From Dictyophora rubrovolvata (Eukaryota > Basidiomycota > Agaricomycetes > Phallales > Phallaceae): a DNA stretch of 64,000 nt. The stretch is taken from assembly GCA_029959195.1 (NCBI GenBank), contig CP114121.1, forward strand, positions 1,178,001 to 1,242,000. The letters run 5' to 3'. The notes under the pieces are model-generated. The model was not told where the DNA came from and made no database searches. It worked only from the letters and a program-made list of their open reading frames with translations. The position numbers and the translations under genes were made by a program. Within the stretch, counting starts at the first letter, position 1. The number at the start of each line of letters is the position of its first letter. Positions 13,401 through 24,341 of the stretch are shown piece by piece.

Positions 13401-13976
13401 CTCAGTTCTGGACGCGATAACGTCGATGAACCCAAAGTCAAATTCGCCTTTCACATCGACGCCGTGTTTGTGGTTCTCACCCTCGTTTTGCAACGTAAAG
13501 AGCTGTGCCTTCTTTCGATGTATATAAGAAGATAGGTGTCTTGATTTGTCGCGTTCCCGCAAGGTCTTATCGCAGATCTCACAGCGAAAGAATCCAGATT
13601 GCGCTGGAACATCGCGTTCGATGTGACTTTGAAGTTGTTGTTGTACATGTTCCGTCTCCACGCTCTCAGGTCGCTGCGCCGCACGCCGTAGATGTCGTCT
13701 CCCACGGATGTGCTCGGTATAGATGTGCGATGACGGAAGAGTTATATTACAGATATTGCAAACCAATGGACCAGAACCATTGTTTCGCTTCTTGAGGCGT
13801 TTTGAGTGTTTTTTGCCACTCGTGTGCACTTTAAAGTCGACGTCTGAGGTACAAACTACGGCACAAACGAGGCAAATCCGGTCTTTGGTGCAATGTTGGC
13901 AATTCCGTTGCGTACAGACGCCTTGAGAGATGATATTTGGACACAATGGAGAGGGGGCGGCGGGTGCTGTTGACAT
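10475..13976 (-). CDS. MOV10/SDE3-like superfamily 1 RNA helicase with zinc fingers
   Basis: Eight exons (12763-13976, 12643-12705, 12141-12575, 11670-12087, 11472-11617, 11009-11414, 10852-10957, 10475-10800), 1037 residues. The first 170 residues hold a Cys/His cluster (CPNIISQGVC..NCQHC) and three C2H2-type fingers with long linkers. Helicase motifs follow: Walker A GPPGTGKT formed across an intron at about residue 570, DEAG at about 689, GDPKQLGP, NWRSHP, EEFQGQ and VAMTRAQ. This order is that of the Upf1-like SF1 helicases, nearest to MOV10/SDE3/Armitage. Relatives act in RNA silencing and mRNA turnover; that role is inferred. The exon 5 donor is GTAATT, chosen because it restores YGITFVKLIKNWRSHP. 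An internal intron splits RFN and VAMTRA. Confidence 0.9.
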
Positions 13977-14232
13977 TGTCCAGGAAAAACAAAGGAGTCG
14001 TTGAGGGGAGGGAAATGGTGTTCCCTTGCATGCAATCACCATGATGCTTCTTGCCTCCATGTGCTATTTATCCAGACTTCTACCCAATCAACCTTTTCAA
14101 ATTTTTAAACTCCGGAACTTTAAAGTCGCAAAACATTTGAAAAGACAACTGGCAAAAAATGGTAAGCGAGCATGCCATGTAGGCTTCGTCCTACAGGATG
14201 GGCAAGTGACGCGTCAATTAAGCAAAGGCCGC

Positions 14233-14553
14233 TTACCCCGGTCGGTATTTCCGTATAGACTCTTCGTCCAGCAATTCTAACTTCTCATCATAGACACGTA
14301 CTAGTGAATCGTCGCTCGGTTCTTGCATGAAGAGTTTCCTATCGAAATTCCTCAGAATGCGTGTGAACTCCCGACGTTTCGACCTCGACAAGGCGACGTA
14401 GGTATTGAACGTTGTCAGACCCCCGGAAGACGGTTTCGTGATATCCACTAAGAGAGACGATATGCTTTGCGCTTGCGCCTTATAGTCCGTGAAAGAGTAG
14501 GCTGGTGTTAAGGGGTATTGGACGCGGTAAATTGAATTATTATTCTCGTCCAT
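14233..14553 (-). pseudogene. Isolated PIF1-like helicase C-terminal fragment
   Basis: One uninterrupted frame of 106 residues with its own Met. It contains the last two helicase motifs of PIF1/RecD-type enzymes: motif V as YSFTDYKAQAQS and motif VI as YVALSRSK, followed by a basic helix and a charged tail. No Walker A, Walker B or other upstream motif exists on this strand before 14753, where the next gene ends, so it cannot be a working helicase. Similar short fragments are scattered in agaricomycete genomes as I recall them. It could be debris of a Helitron or PIF1-family gene, or a retained small gene, since the frame is intact and ends cleanly. It lies 256 bases upstream of the MOV10-like start codon. 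Confidence 0.6.
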
Positions 14554-14753
14554 GCCGCCGCATGCAAGGGATTTGGCGTCACCAGCGCCTCTAGTCTCAA
14601 TCTCTCAACGTCTCTCAGCTTTCAAATCTCAAATAAAGCTGTGAACGGTGCAATGGTTGATTAACGCGGCGGCTATCTCTTTGATATTAGATAGCATAGG
14701 AAATAGGAAGGATAATATTATAATTGGTTTTAACATTTAGCATGTTACAATAT

Positions 14754-15899
14754 TTATCTGTCTCTCCGTTTTCCAGCACCAGAATTGACAGGAACTTTCC
14801 GCTTTCGAAATAAACCTGGTTTAGAGGCGTCCGGCTCCGACTTGACTAAAGTAATATTTAGCTCTTCCTCTTTCTTGATTTCCGAGTCTTTGAGGACGGC
14901 TTGATCCGCGTCCTTCTGCAGGGACTCTGGCTCAGGCAACTTCGGGAGATCTGTCGTTGGCTCGGAGCTGTCTTCGATATTTAGCTTTTCTTCTTCCTTC
15001 TTTATTGAATTTCCCAGCGAAATTTCCGCGGATGAGTAGGATATTGAGGTGCTTGATGTTGATGTTAGCTCCCCTGCCTTCTTCCATCCGCGGCTGACCC
15101 AAACAGGCTTCTCGGTACCCGCAGAAAGCGAGGGATAAGATGATGTCGCCGGTTCATTAGCACTCGATGGTGTTTCTTCATTTTCTGTTCGGGGTTTGAC
15201 TTTGATAACACCAGGATCGTATATCTCTCCCAAACCTACCGCTACTGTTTTCCGACGCAGCTTGAACTGCCGAGTATCTTCTTCATCTACTGACCCTTCG
15301 TCACGTTTACGAATTTGCCCGACTACATTCGTCTCTGTTTCAGCTGATGAACTAGCAGTAGCAGCAGCTGGATCGACTTTTTCGGGAAGTGGCGGTGGTG
15401 GTGGAACGACTGAAACCCATTCTCCCACAGCTCCTTCATTTTTCTTAAGCTCTTCAGCAGCCTCTAGTTCAGCATCCGGATCTGTGATACCTAACGATTG
15501 AGCCGTGCTATAATTGGCGAATGGGTCCGCCGGTTTAGACGCAGGCTTTGGTTTAGATGTACTAGCCGTCGTGGATCGAGAAGCTGACGTTGAGCCTGAA
15601 CTAACGTCCTGGGCAAATGCAGCTTGAGCAGCAGCTTCCACAAACTTCATAGTCCGTTTTTCCTCTTCCGAGTCTTGTTTCTTTTTCATTCCGGTTTTGT
15701 AGAGATTTCGAATATACCGCTCCTTGTTTCCTTTGTGTCGTAGACCACCCTCATGTTGCATTCGGGATGGCGCATCATCTGCTATAAAGGTTTCGCAGTA
15801 TTGACACTTGGAGCTGTAATAAATAACGAGTTGACGAGGAAATTACTATGCTTTCATACTCACCCAATACTTCTTCTTTGATACCCAGTATTCTGACAT
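14754..15899 (-). CDS. WBP4/FBP21-like U1-type zinc-finger protein
   Basis: Two exons, 15864-15899 and 14754-15806, 362 residues. The first 45 residues are a U1C/matrin-type C2H2 zinc finger: YW, CQYC, then HEGGLRHKGNKERYI, the same layout as the N-terminus of human WBP4, a component of the pre-catalytic spliceosome. The 57-base intron sits between the aromatic residue and the first zinc Cys; the acceptor TCCAAG was chosen over the nearby TTACAG because only it keeps frame. The rest is low complexity: Ala/Ser/Thr-rich, a Pro run near residue 140 and acidic Glu/Lys segments. I see no WW domains, which human WBP4 has. A spliceosomal role is inferred from the finger alone. Confidence 0.8.
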
Positions 15900-16027
15900 G
15901 GAGTAAATTGTGACTGGTTTTAGTCACGTCCACATTCCGATCATCCTCACTGCAGGACCCGTTCCAAGTTAACAAGAAATGGACAATTCTTGTTTTCGCA
16001 AATGAAGTTATCAGAAATGCCCTTATT

Positions 16028-17594
16028 TTACAATGGTTCTGTTATGAACTTTCCAATCTGTTCGCTTAAGAATTCATTATCCTTCTGACTTGCACCGCCT
16101 CCAGCCTGATGGCCCCAAACCGAGTCGATCACCACAAGCTCAGAATTTGGCAATAAGGCTATCTCATTTTTGCTATCTTCAGGCTACAAAATTGTAAGTT
16201 ATCAAAATCGCAAAATACAATACTCCCATCTTACCGGAAAGTATAGATCAGTTTTGCATGGCATAATAAGGCCCTTGACACTGATACTCTTCAACGTCTT
16301 CTCCAGGTCGCCACCATCACGAATCAAAGATATATCAGCCTTGGTCCACGTTTCAAATAGTGTCACAAGATCATTAGCGTCCCATTTAAGAAACCGAGCT
16401 TCCCAGTTGCCTCTCATGAAATCCTCCAGACTCTTGTATTTGCCGCCGAATTTATACTGGTGTTCTCTGAACCACTGCGAAATTGGAGTGTCAGCTTTCA
16501 ACATTCGAGGATCACGATATATCCGATAGACAAACCGTTTGGCCATATGCCCAGGCGCCTTTGAAGAAGTTAGATCTGCTCGAACAAGATCGGAAAAATA
16601 GACAAGGCATACAATATACCCTTCCAAATGCTCGGATGCCATTGGTGGGTGGAGAAACGTAATGTCCGAAATTGAAATCTCTAGATGCCAGTAGGGCTGC
16701 TTTAGGTCCTTCGATGAAACTGCGACGCCCGAGTAAATTTCACTATCAACCTGATAAGAATGAAGTTACCATTGATTGTGTGGGCTTGTTCTCGCAGATC
16801 CACAGATGACGATGAAGCTGAGTGTGATTCCTGCAGTCAGCTTGGGAGGGCAATTATTCAGTGATGTATGTATTCACCGCTCTACAAATTCCGGATACAT
16901 AGCGGCCCAATGATACGCCTTCGAACCATGGTTTAGCGAAGTCTTATGCCCAACAAAACCTAGACTATGTTGCGTACCTGCTGGCCTCCCATCGAGAAGC
17001 CAAGGACACAGTGCACCCTCTTCACCCCCAGCTTTTCGGTCAAGACGATATATTGTGCTCGTCTAAAAAGATAGATGAATCGGCATTACGTCAACATCTG
17101 TGATGAGTTGCGTACACATTATCTGCGTGGCTAACGTGGGGGAAGAAACTGCCATTAAACGGAGCTGGCTTGGTGTGCTTTAATCAAATACAATCTATCC
17201 CAAGCATATATTGGATACTAACTGTGTTAGATGGTGAGGAAGACTATGTAATATCATCGATATTCTGGCTTAAACAGGCCCGAGTTTGTTGACGCTCACC
17301 TCCCCATTGGAGAATAAGGCAAATGTAATGACGAAGTATTTTCGAGGATCTAAAACCTTGTTGTCTCCAACGAGATAATACTGGCTATCCAGCCTTCCCC
17401 CAAAGCAGGTCGGAAATCTACAAGATGGATAATTATTATCACAATAACAACGTGGAGTCCCAGAAGACATACACAATGCAAGGATTAGAAAGATCGCCAT
17501 GAGTCCGATAGGCAGTTATAGCCTCTGGAAGCGTTCCACCTGCGACCTCAAAGGATTCGTGTGTGTAATATTGCGTCTCTGGGACGTTCTGCAT
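16028..17594 (-). CDS. Homoserine O-acetyltransferase-like alpha/beta hydrolase
   Basis: Eleven exons: 17473-17594, 17300-17417, 17223-17243, 17116-17177, 16978-17062, 16878-16918, 16770-16817, 16613-16719, 16536-16558, 16235-16474 and 16028-16183; 340 residues. The nucleophile elbow GFSMGGQQ lies at residues 129-136, so Ser131 is the likely nucleophile. Other family blocks are FPTCFGGRLDSQYYLVG, RKYFVITFALFSNGE, AYHWAAMYPEFVER, AWAYGQTWFREHQYKFGGKY and the histidine block VWGHQAGGGA near residue 314. The protein is shorter than bona fide Met2 and belongs to the fungal MET2-like hydrolase subfamily, whose substrate is mostly unknown; acyl transfer to homoserine should not be assumed. Two very small exons (21 and 23 bases) are needed for conserved residues. 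Both ends are well supported. Confidence 0.86.
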
Positions 17595-18633
17595 TGACAA
17601 TTAGTTTGTTGCGGATAAGGCGGGTGCTACGGGGAAGGGAAGTCGTTGGCAATAACTCATGGGAATATATTAGGCCTTTAGGACTTGGACAGATCACCTG
17701 CATTGTGTTTTACGTTTGTCGGCTCATAGCTAGAATTGATAGATATTGACCTTCCGCTGGTAGGAAAAAGACTTCCATTTTATCTACCAATGAGAGTCTT
17801 GTTAATGGTTATCACGGCATATAGTGCAGATAGCTAGATGCTATATTGGAATTAGACACCAAATTATCAACTGCCGAAATCCGAAATCCGACAAACTGTA
17901 AAGCACTTGTTAAGGAATCTCAGACATGAAGGATAATTTTTGACTCAGGTTTCTCGAAGAGATCAAGTTACTGAACGTGGGATTGATAGGTGATTACAGG
18001 TTGTCAGCAAGAATTGATAAAGGCTTAAAACAAGCTACTCGTGCCCAAGCTAAGTGCCTAATACGTGTACGAGACGCCACCTAAAGGCTTAAATTTTACT
18101 AGAGGCTTGCCATATCAAAGGTGTGTTGCTCCGAGATGTAACATGTCCTTTGATTTCCCACAATAATATTTTGATGGCACTTCTCGAGCAGTTGGCGTAC
18201 CATTGATATGCATGACACAGGGCCAACTCGAATCGGGAAAATAGATTTTGAGGGACATGAAATTGTGAACTTGCACTGAAAAGGGGACTGTCACGCGTTA
18301 CGGCGTCATGGGGTCGCTTCAGACTGGAGTGGTGTCAGCCAATCAAAGGCCACCATTGAAATCACGTGTAGTTGCTAGTTTCCCCAGGCTGGTAAGGCTC
18401 GTGCATTACGTTATGCAGCCGAATCGACATTTGTCTGTTCCGAGCAGATGCCCCTCTCAGTATCTTCCCATCTTACTTGACGTGGTTGGCGGGTCCACAG
18501 ATCATCCTTTCTCTGCAACAACAGTTTCGTCTGTCTGTTTTCTCTACTCTTTGTCGCCCGGCGAGGATAGACCGTTTGCACTGGAACTCACCCAAACCGG
18601 CCGGTTGTCATACCTACTTCACAACGCCTTTCC
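17595..18633. other. Divergent promoter region, hydrolase and MFS genes
   Basis: About 1 kb between two divergent start codons. It should carry both promoters. A 127-codon open frame at 18308-18691 overlaps the start of the MFS gene in another frame and has no family resemblance. I saw no other structure. Confidence 0.6.
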
Positions 18634-20752
18634 ATGGAGAAAGATTCGTCAGATGCATCGTCCAAAATTATTGTACAATCTATACCACTAGACTCTCCTG
18701 CTTCGTCAAATGGTAGCCTCGGCGGTGACACATATACCTTGAACAAGTGGAGGTTTCCTGGATTAGTCGGTCTTATAATGTATAATTTAGCCGCTGGAAT
18801 GAGCTGGACTTGGTTTGGTTCCATTGCAACCCAAGGTAAGTACTCACTAGTACTCACTGTTCAAGTAGCTGCAGTCTAATCTAAACCTAAATCTTCAATA
18901 TCAAGTTACGGAAGACTTTCATGTATCAGTTTCTCAAGTGAACTGGCTGGGAAATATAATAAATCTCGTCTTTCTTCCTGCGTCACTTGCCGTTCCTTTT
19001 ATGTGCACTAAGTATGGTTTACGACGAAGCTGTTTCGGCGGCGCAGTTCTTCTTATTTTATCTGGTTGGATACGATATGCTGGAACCCCGAAATCTCTTA
19101 GTCCTGCTGGTGCATATGTCTTGTTGGTCATAGGACAAGTTAGCAAAGCTAAAAGCTCACATATAGTCTTTCAATACTAACACGTGCCATTAATAGATAT
19201 TGGCTGCCATGGCTCAGCCAATTTTCCTAGTGATTGGACCTCGATTTTCGGAAGCTTGGTTCGACTTCAATGGTCGAACTACAGCAACAATGGTTGTATC
19301 TGTCGGTATGAGGCGTCCTCATAACCTTGTCTATTTGAATTCATATTTTAGTACCTTGATTAGCCAATCCCGTGGGATCCGCTCTAGGACAGTTATTACC
19401 TTCTCTTTTAGGTACTACGAGACAATCGGTACGCTCATTTATCTGTCCATACAAAGTGTCAAATTTTGAAAACATTCTTCCAGATTCTGATCCTTGCCAT
19501 CATTTCAACCGCTGTATTTCCTGTTGGTTTTCTGATCCGTGATATACCTCCGACACCCCCCAGTACGTCTCTATGTAACTTTTATCTTCTCGGTACAGAT
19601 ACCGTTCCCGTTCAGCCTTTTCCGGAAGCATACCCCCGCCTCCTCCGATGTCGACTCTGAGATCTTTGGTAGGCTGCCCAACGGACGACGACAGGCGCTA
19701 TTCTCTACGAGCGAAGCTAGATTTTTATCTCCTAACACTTGCGTTTGGGATATTTTGTGGAGCGTTTGTGCTATTCTTCTACATACCTTATTCGCTTTGA
19801 CCTAAACAAGGAGATAGGATCAATGCTTTCTCACTATTAACAGCTCAAATATTCGAACCCTATGGATATTCTGCAACAGATTCGGGACTTTTTGTAAGTC
19901 GAATGGGTTGTTCTTATTATATTTAGAAAACGGGCTGACTCGTTTAGGGCGCTGTTATTATCCTGGTGAAGTCTTAAGTCTGGGTCCGGATGTTTTTAGT
20001 TCCTAATTTTCATCTTTGAGTAGGCCGGCCTTGCTGCTGCGATTGTTACAGCACCACTTTTTGATCGTGTTTTCACGACAAGAATAAACATTTCTGCAAG
20101 AACAATGGCGTTCTTTTTAGGTCTCTCCTGGTATGTTTGTCATTCCCATCGGAGGGGAAAAAGATCTCCTAACTAGCATTTGACATGGCAGGGTGGGTCT
20201 TATATGGGCTGGTTCGTCCGAAATCAACTTTTATATATATTACTACTTATCACCTCTAACAACAAAATGCAGTGCGTGCTCATAATTCCGGTGGCATATT
20301 TGCCGTCATGGCCGTCATCGGTATCTTGTCATTAGCATTGCTTCCTATCAGTCTTGAGCTGGCTTGTGAGCTTACTCAAGATGCCGAAGTTAGTGCTGCG
20401 ATAGTGTGGGATAAGTAAGTTCTTGTAGTTAGTATACATATTTGCGTGTTTTAATCTGATTTCCCTTTCTCAAGTGCTAATCTACTTACGGTGGTTTTTG
20501 TTTTGGGTGAGTATACTATCTATCTATCCTTTTTCCCTGCTAAGATCATCCAAAGCCGAGACGGCTCTAACCGATGGACATGAAGCATCCCCACCTCTGA
20601 ACATGCATCGCGCTCTGATATTGACAGGAGCTATGTGCTGTGCAGCTGGATGTATGATAGCCGTCTGCTTCCGTGGGCTCCCAGACTCACGCCGTGCCAT
20701 GGATAAAGCCAAAGAAAAAGATTCTAATTCTAATTCCATACCAGCCATTTAA
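18634..20752 (+). CDS. MFS transporter, FLVCR/SLC49-like
   Basis: Thirteen exons: 18634-18835, 18906-19138, 19197-19305, 19364-19428, 19484-19562, 19616-19769, 19818-19893, 19948-19965, 20024-20130, 20192-20211, 20273-20414, 20475-20506 and 20556-20752; 477 residues. About twelve hydrophobic segments. Diagnostic blocks of the FLVCR family are VNWLGNIINLVFLPASL, RFSEAWFDFNGRTTATM, ANPVGSALGQLLPSLL, EPYGYSATDSGLFGAVIIL and RAHNSGGIFAVM. Animal relatives move heme, choline or ethanolamine; the fungal substrate is unknown. The exon 6/7 junction is odd: reading straight on gives an in-frame TGA, and removing 48 bases restores the helix but needs a GC donor with a poor consensus. Exon 8 is 18 bases. 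The C-terminal tail is Lys/Asp-rich and cytosolic. Confidence 0.85.
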
Positions 20753-20925
20753 GACTGTACCCTCTAGTTTATTATTCCCTTTCCTGGATTCTTTGCCCGT
20801 GTCATCGGATTGTAATACCTGCGGACTTTCTCGGTTATCTTATATAATACGCCTCACATCATTGGCGGAAGCAAATAAAGGGATCGAATGTTCGCTCAAC
20901 TTTGAATTCCACCTCACACCCTAAA

Positions 20926-23294
20926 ATGAGTTCTCGTTCTCAGCCTACTAATGGTCGTTTAGCATTCGCATCGAAGACCGCTTTTGAATTATTGGCATCC
21001 CCAGATAACAACGAGGAATCAGAGGAAGAAGGTCCCGAGCAAGTCGACCCGGGTTCGGAGGGTACCAGTAGCCAAGACACGACTGTAAATGTGAAACGAA
21101 ACATCTCTCCATCTACTCCTTCACTATCACTAGAATCACCAAAATCTGGTTCCGGGCAGTATGTTTTCTTTAAAAAATGTGTATATTTTATCAAAACGTG
21201 TTAAAAAACAGTACTCTTAGTCCAAAGTTATCCAAAAATGCTCAGAAGCGCGCCGCCAGGACAGCTCGTCGTCAGGAACAAAGCCAGTCAACGCCCTTGG
21301 ACGTGGGCGTTCAGCCAGAAGGATCGTCGAAAGTTATAGATATACAGAGCGCGACCGGAACAACGGCAAACGTATCTCCTTTGCAAACATCAACCGAGAA
21401 TGCACAGACCAAGGTGCCTCCCACCAAGGGAGCTGTCGTCCGGGGGGCACCGATGAAGGTCGAAGTTAATACACCTCAAGTCGTTCCAGCGATCTCGTTC
21501 ACTCCGCTACTATCTCCGACTGTCAGAAAACGTAAAGCCTCGCAGGATCTGGCGTCTAGCCCTTTCTCTAAAGAATTTAAATTTGAGCAGGATGACTTCC
21601 GTGCAGCAAATTTAGAAGCCTCAAAAGAAACTAAGGAGGATGAAAGAGCCAAAAAATTGAGGAACGTGGGAACACGTACTCTCTGGACGCTGATTATGAT
21701 ATCTGGATTCCTAAGTACGTTCTGTTACCAAGGTCGTGTTTCTTTTTACACTACTCAACATTATTTAGCTCTTTTGGCGATGGGTCATGCGTACATGATT
21801 TTACTTATTTTGCTCTGCCAGTCTATCGTTTATCGAGAAGTTACTTCACTGTTTACGTTATTGCGCGGCGATTCTGATTCTGATGAGGAACTATGGCGGA
21901 AGACATTGAACTGGTATTTTTTTGCTGTCGCCAATTATTTCTTGTATGGTGAAAGCATTATTTCCTATTTCAAGGTGAGCTAGCCTGTTTATGTATTTTG
22001 TATGAGAGAGCCCATAGATCGCAGCATGTCGTTTTCTCAGATGCATTGCTATTCTCTTTCGCTACAAATCATCGACTAATAAGCTTTATCCTTTATACCA
22101 TCGGTTTGTTTCTCCTTTTTCTTTTATCTATCCAGTGATTAACTTAATCTCAAATTAGGCTTTGTTGGTTTTGTTGGTTCTTTGAAGAAGCAGTATCTTA
22201 AGCAACAGTTCGCCCTGTTCTGCTGGGTGCATATGAGTCTCTTTCTCATCGTAGTTTCGAGGTGAGCAACATTAAGAACATGCTTATATTTATGTAACTT
22301 CTACCCTATAGCCATTTCATCGTGAACAATATTTTGGAGGTGTGTTATCTTTGAGCTGCCACCGTTGCATTCTTTTCGTTAAGATTATTTTAAGGGTCTC
22401 ATTTGGTTCTGGGTTCCCGCTTCCTTAGTCATATCAAATGATATTTTTGCTTATGTATGGGGTAAGCTGCCCTAGTCATTCCAAAATTGCATTCGACTAA
22501 AGATTCCTATACAGGGATGACACTTGGTCGGACACCGCTGATAAAATTGTCACCAAAAAAAACCGTGGAAGGGTTCGTTGGAGCGTTGTTTACAACTCTC
22601 ATTTTTGGTATCGTCGTAAGTGAATATTTTTCGGTCCGATACATTGGCTTCAATATGCTGTAGTGGGGGACTTTCTTTATGGAGTACGACTACATGGTCT
22701 GTCCCGTCACAGATCTGGGTGTATCAATTCTATCGCCTATGTCTTGCAAGCGCAATCCAGTGTTCATTTGGAGAGAATGGATTATACCTGCGCCACTGAA
22801 AATTGCTTTGACTTTTATCGTAAGCATTTTTAGATGTGTATTTTTCATTTCGACTCATTTTGTACTTTTACAGTTCGGGAGACCAATAACACTGATACAC
22901 TACGCCCCTTATCAGTTCCATGTAATAGTCATGGCCATGTTTGCTTCTTTAGTAGCACCCTTTGGAGGTTTTTTCGCGTCCGGTTTTAAACGTGCATTCG
23001 GGATCAAAGATTTCGGGGACAGTATTCCTGGCCACGGTGGGATGACGGACAGAATGGACTGCCAGTACGTCCTGGGTTTCCTCCTTTATATTAATTGTTA
23101 TTCACCCACAAACTCTTAGATTTTTGATGGGCATGTTCAGTTATGTCTACTACAGCAGTGTAGTCCGTGAAAATCATACGGTGGAATCGCTTCTTCAAAC
23201 CATCGTTTCTAGCCTAAGTGCTCAGGAACAATTACAAATTTACGAACAGCTGACGCATTACCTTATCGAACGGAGGCTCATCAAAAATTACTGA
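20926..23294 (+). CDS. CDS1: CDP-diacylglycerol synthase (phosphatidate cytidylyltransferase)
   Basis: Eleven exons: 20926-21158, 21212-21714, 21769-21974, 22025-22103, 22159-22261, 22312-22339, 22395-22461, 22515-22615, 22664-22819, 22874-23064, 23120-23294; 613 residues. It makes CDP-diacylglycerol from CTP and phosphatidate at the ER, the branch point to phosphatidylinositol, phosphatidylserine and cardiolipin. The family signature is complete: [11 protein letters not shown], then [10 protein letters not shown] near the C-terminus. Other blocks are [54 protein letters not shown] and [13 protein letters not shown]. About eight membrane helices follow residue 235. The first 230 residues are disordered, basic and Ser-rich, longer than in yeast Cds1. 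The intron 21715-21768 is 54 bases with no stop, so a naive reading would add 18 false residues. Confidence 0.95.
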
Positions 23295-23506
23295 TACGAG
23301 ATAGTTTTGTCTTAATTCGTAGTTTGGACTACAGTCAATTAATTATCAAGCGCATTTTTCGTGAAAAAAAAACTATGCATTTTTGGGTGAAGTGTACAAA
23401 ACGTCATAGTGTGCCTTGATGCAACGTCGTATCATAGGCAATAAATCATGTCATAGTCATATAATCAAACATAGATATAAGTGACCAGACAAAGCAGCGC
23501 TTTATT

Positions 23507-24122
23507 TTATGAACGGGGCTTTTCCTGTAATGACACGCGGTCAGATAGCGGAGAAGATCGATTTCACATTCACACCCACCTTCTTTTCCTTCCATAAAGC
23601 CAACAAACCAACGCCCGAAACTTTTACAACCTTGAAGCGCACGCCAGGAATATCACCCTTAGCCTTTCCTCGACGACCGAAACCAGAGATAAGAACCTCA
23701 TCGTTCTCGTCTAAGTAGTTCAAGCAACCATCGTTCTATCATAACAGAAAATGTGAGAAGCTTAAACTTGAACAAAGAATAAGGGTTTCGACGCACGGGT
23801 ACGAAGGCGGTGACTTTCTTTCCGTTCTTAATGAGTTGTACTCGGACGCATTTTCGAATGGCTGAGTTGGGTTGTTTGGCTTCAACGCCAACCTTCTCAA
23901 GGACTATCCCCTTGGCATGAGATGAACCACCAGTAGGCGATGTTTTATAAATGTTTCCAAGGGCTCGCTTTTTGTAGGCTTTGTCGGCCTGAGTAAATGA
24001 ACTTTTAAGTCATATTCATTCAGAGATAATAGATGAATACAGAAACTTACCCAGCGATTTTCTCGACGACTGATACGAAGTTTACGAGCTGCCTGAAGCC
24101 CACGGGGTTTGTTGGATCCCAT
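23507..24122 (-). CDS. RPS23: 40S ribosomal protein S23 (uS12)
   Basis: Four exons (24051-24122, 23797-23988, 23580-23735, 23507-23524), 145 residues, the usual length. The sequence follows eukaryotic uS12 closely: [65 protein letters not shown] and a C-terminus EKPRS. It sits in the decoding centre of the small subunit; the KQPNSA loop holds the proline hydroxylated in other eukaryotes (Pro62 in human). The last exon codes for only five residues and the stop; without it, the preceding frame reads on for twelve unrelated residues. The gene converges on CDS1, with 212 bases between stops. Very high confidence. Confidence 0.97.
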
Positions 24123-24341
24123 AACGATAAAGGTTGGTCTTGCTGTTTAAAGATACGTTTAGGAAGCGGACTCTGGAAATGTACCGTTACAGCTGCCCGG
24201 CACTTTGGCTGAGGGCGCCAATTTTTCGGCGCCTACCACTGACACGAACGTATGATTTGGAGACAGTTTAACTCTATTCAGGACTATTTAGGACAATTCA
24301 AAGTTATTTCGAAAATTCTACATTGATTTGAACCATTATGT

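Noticed and set aside
18308-18691. 127-codon frame overlapping the MFS start
   Set aside because: Different frame from the conserved MFS protein and no recognisable content; likely 5' untranslated sequence.
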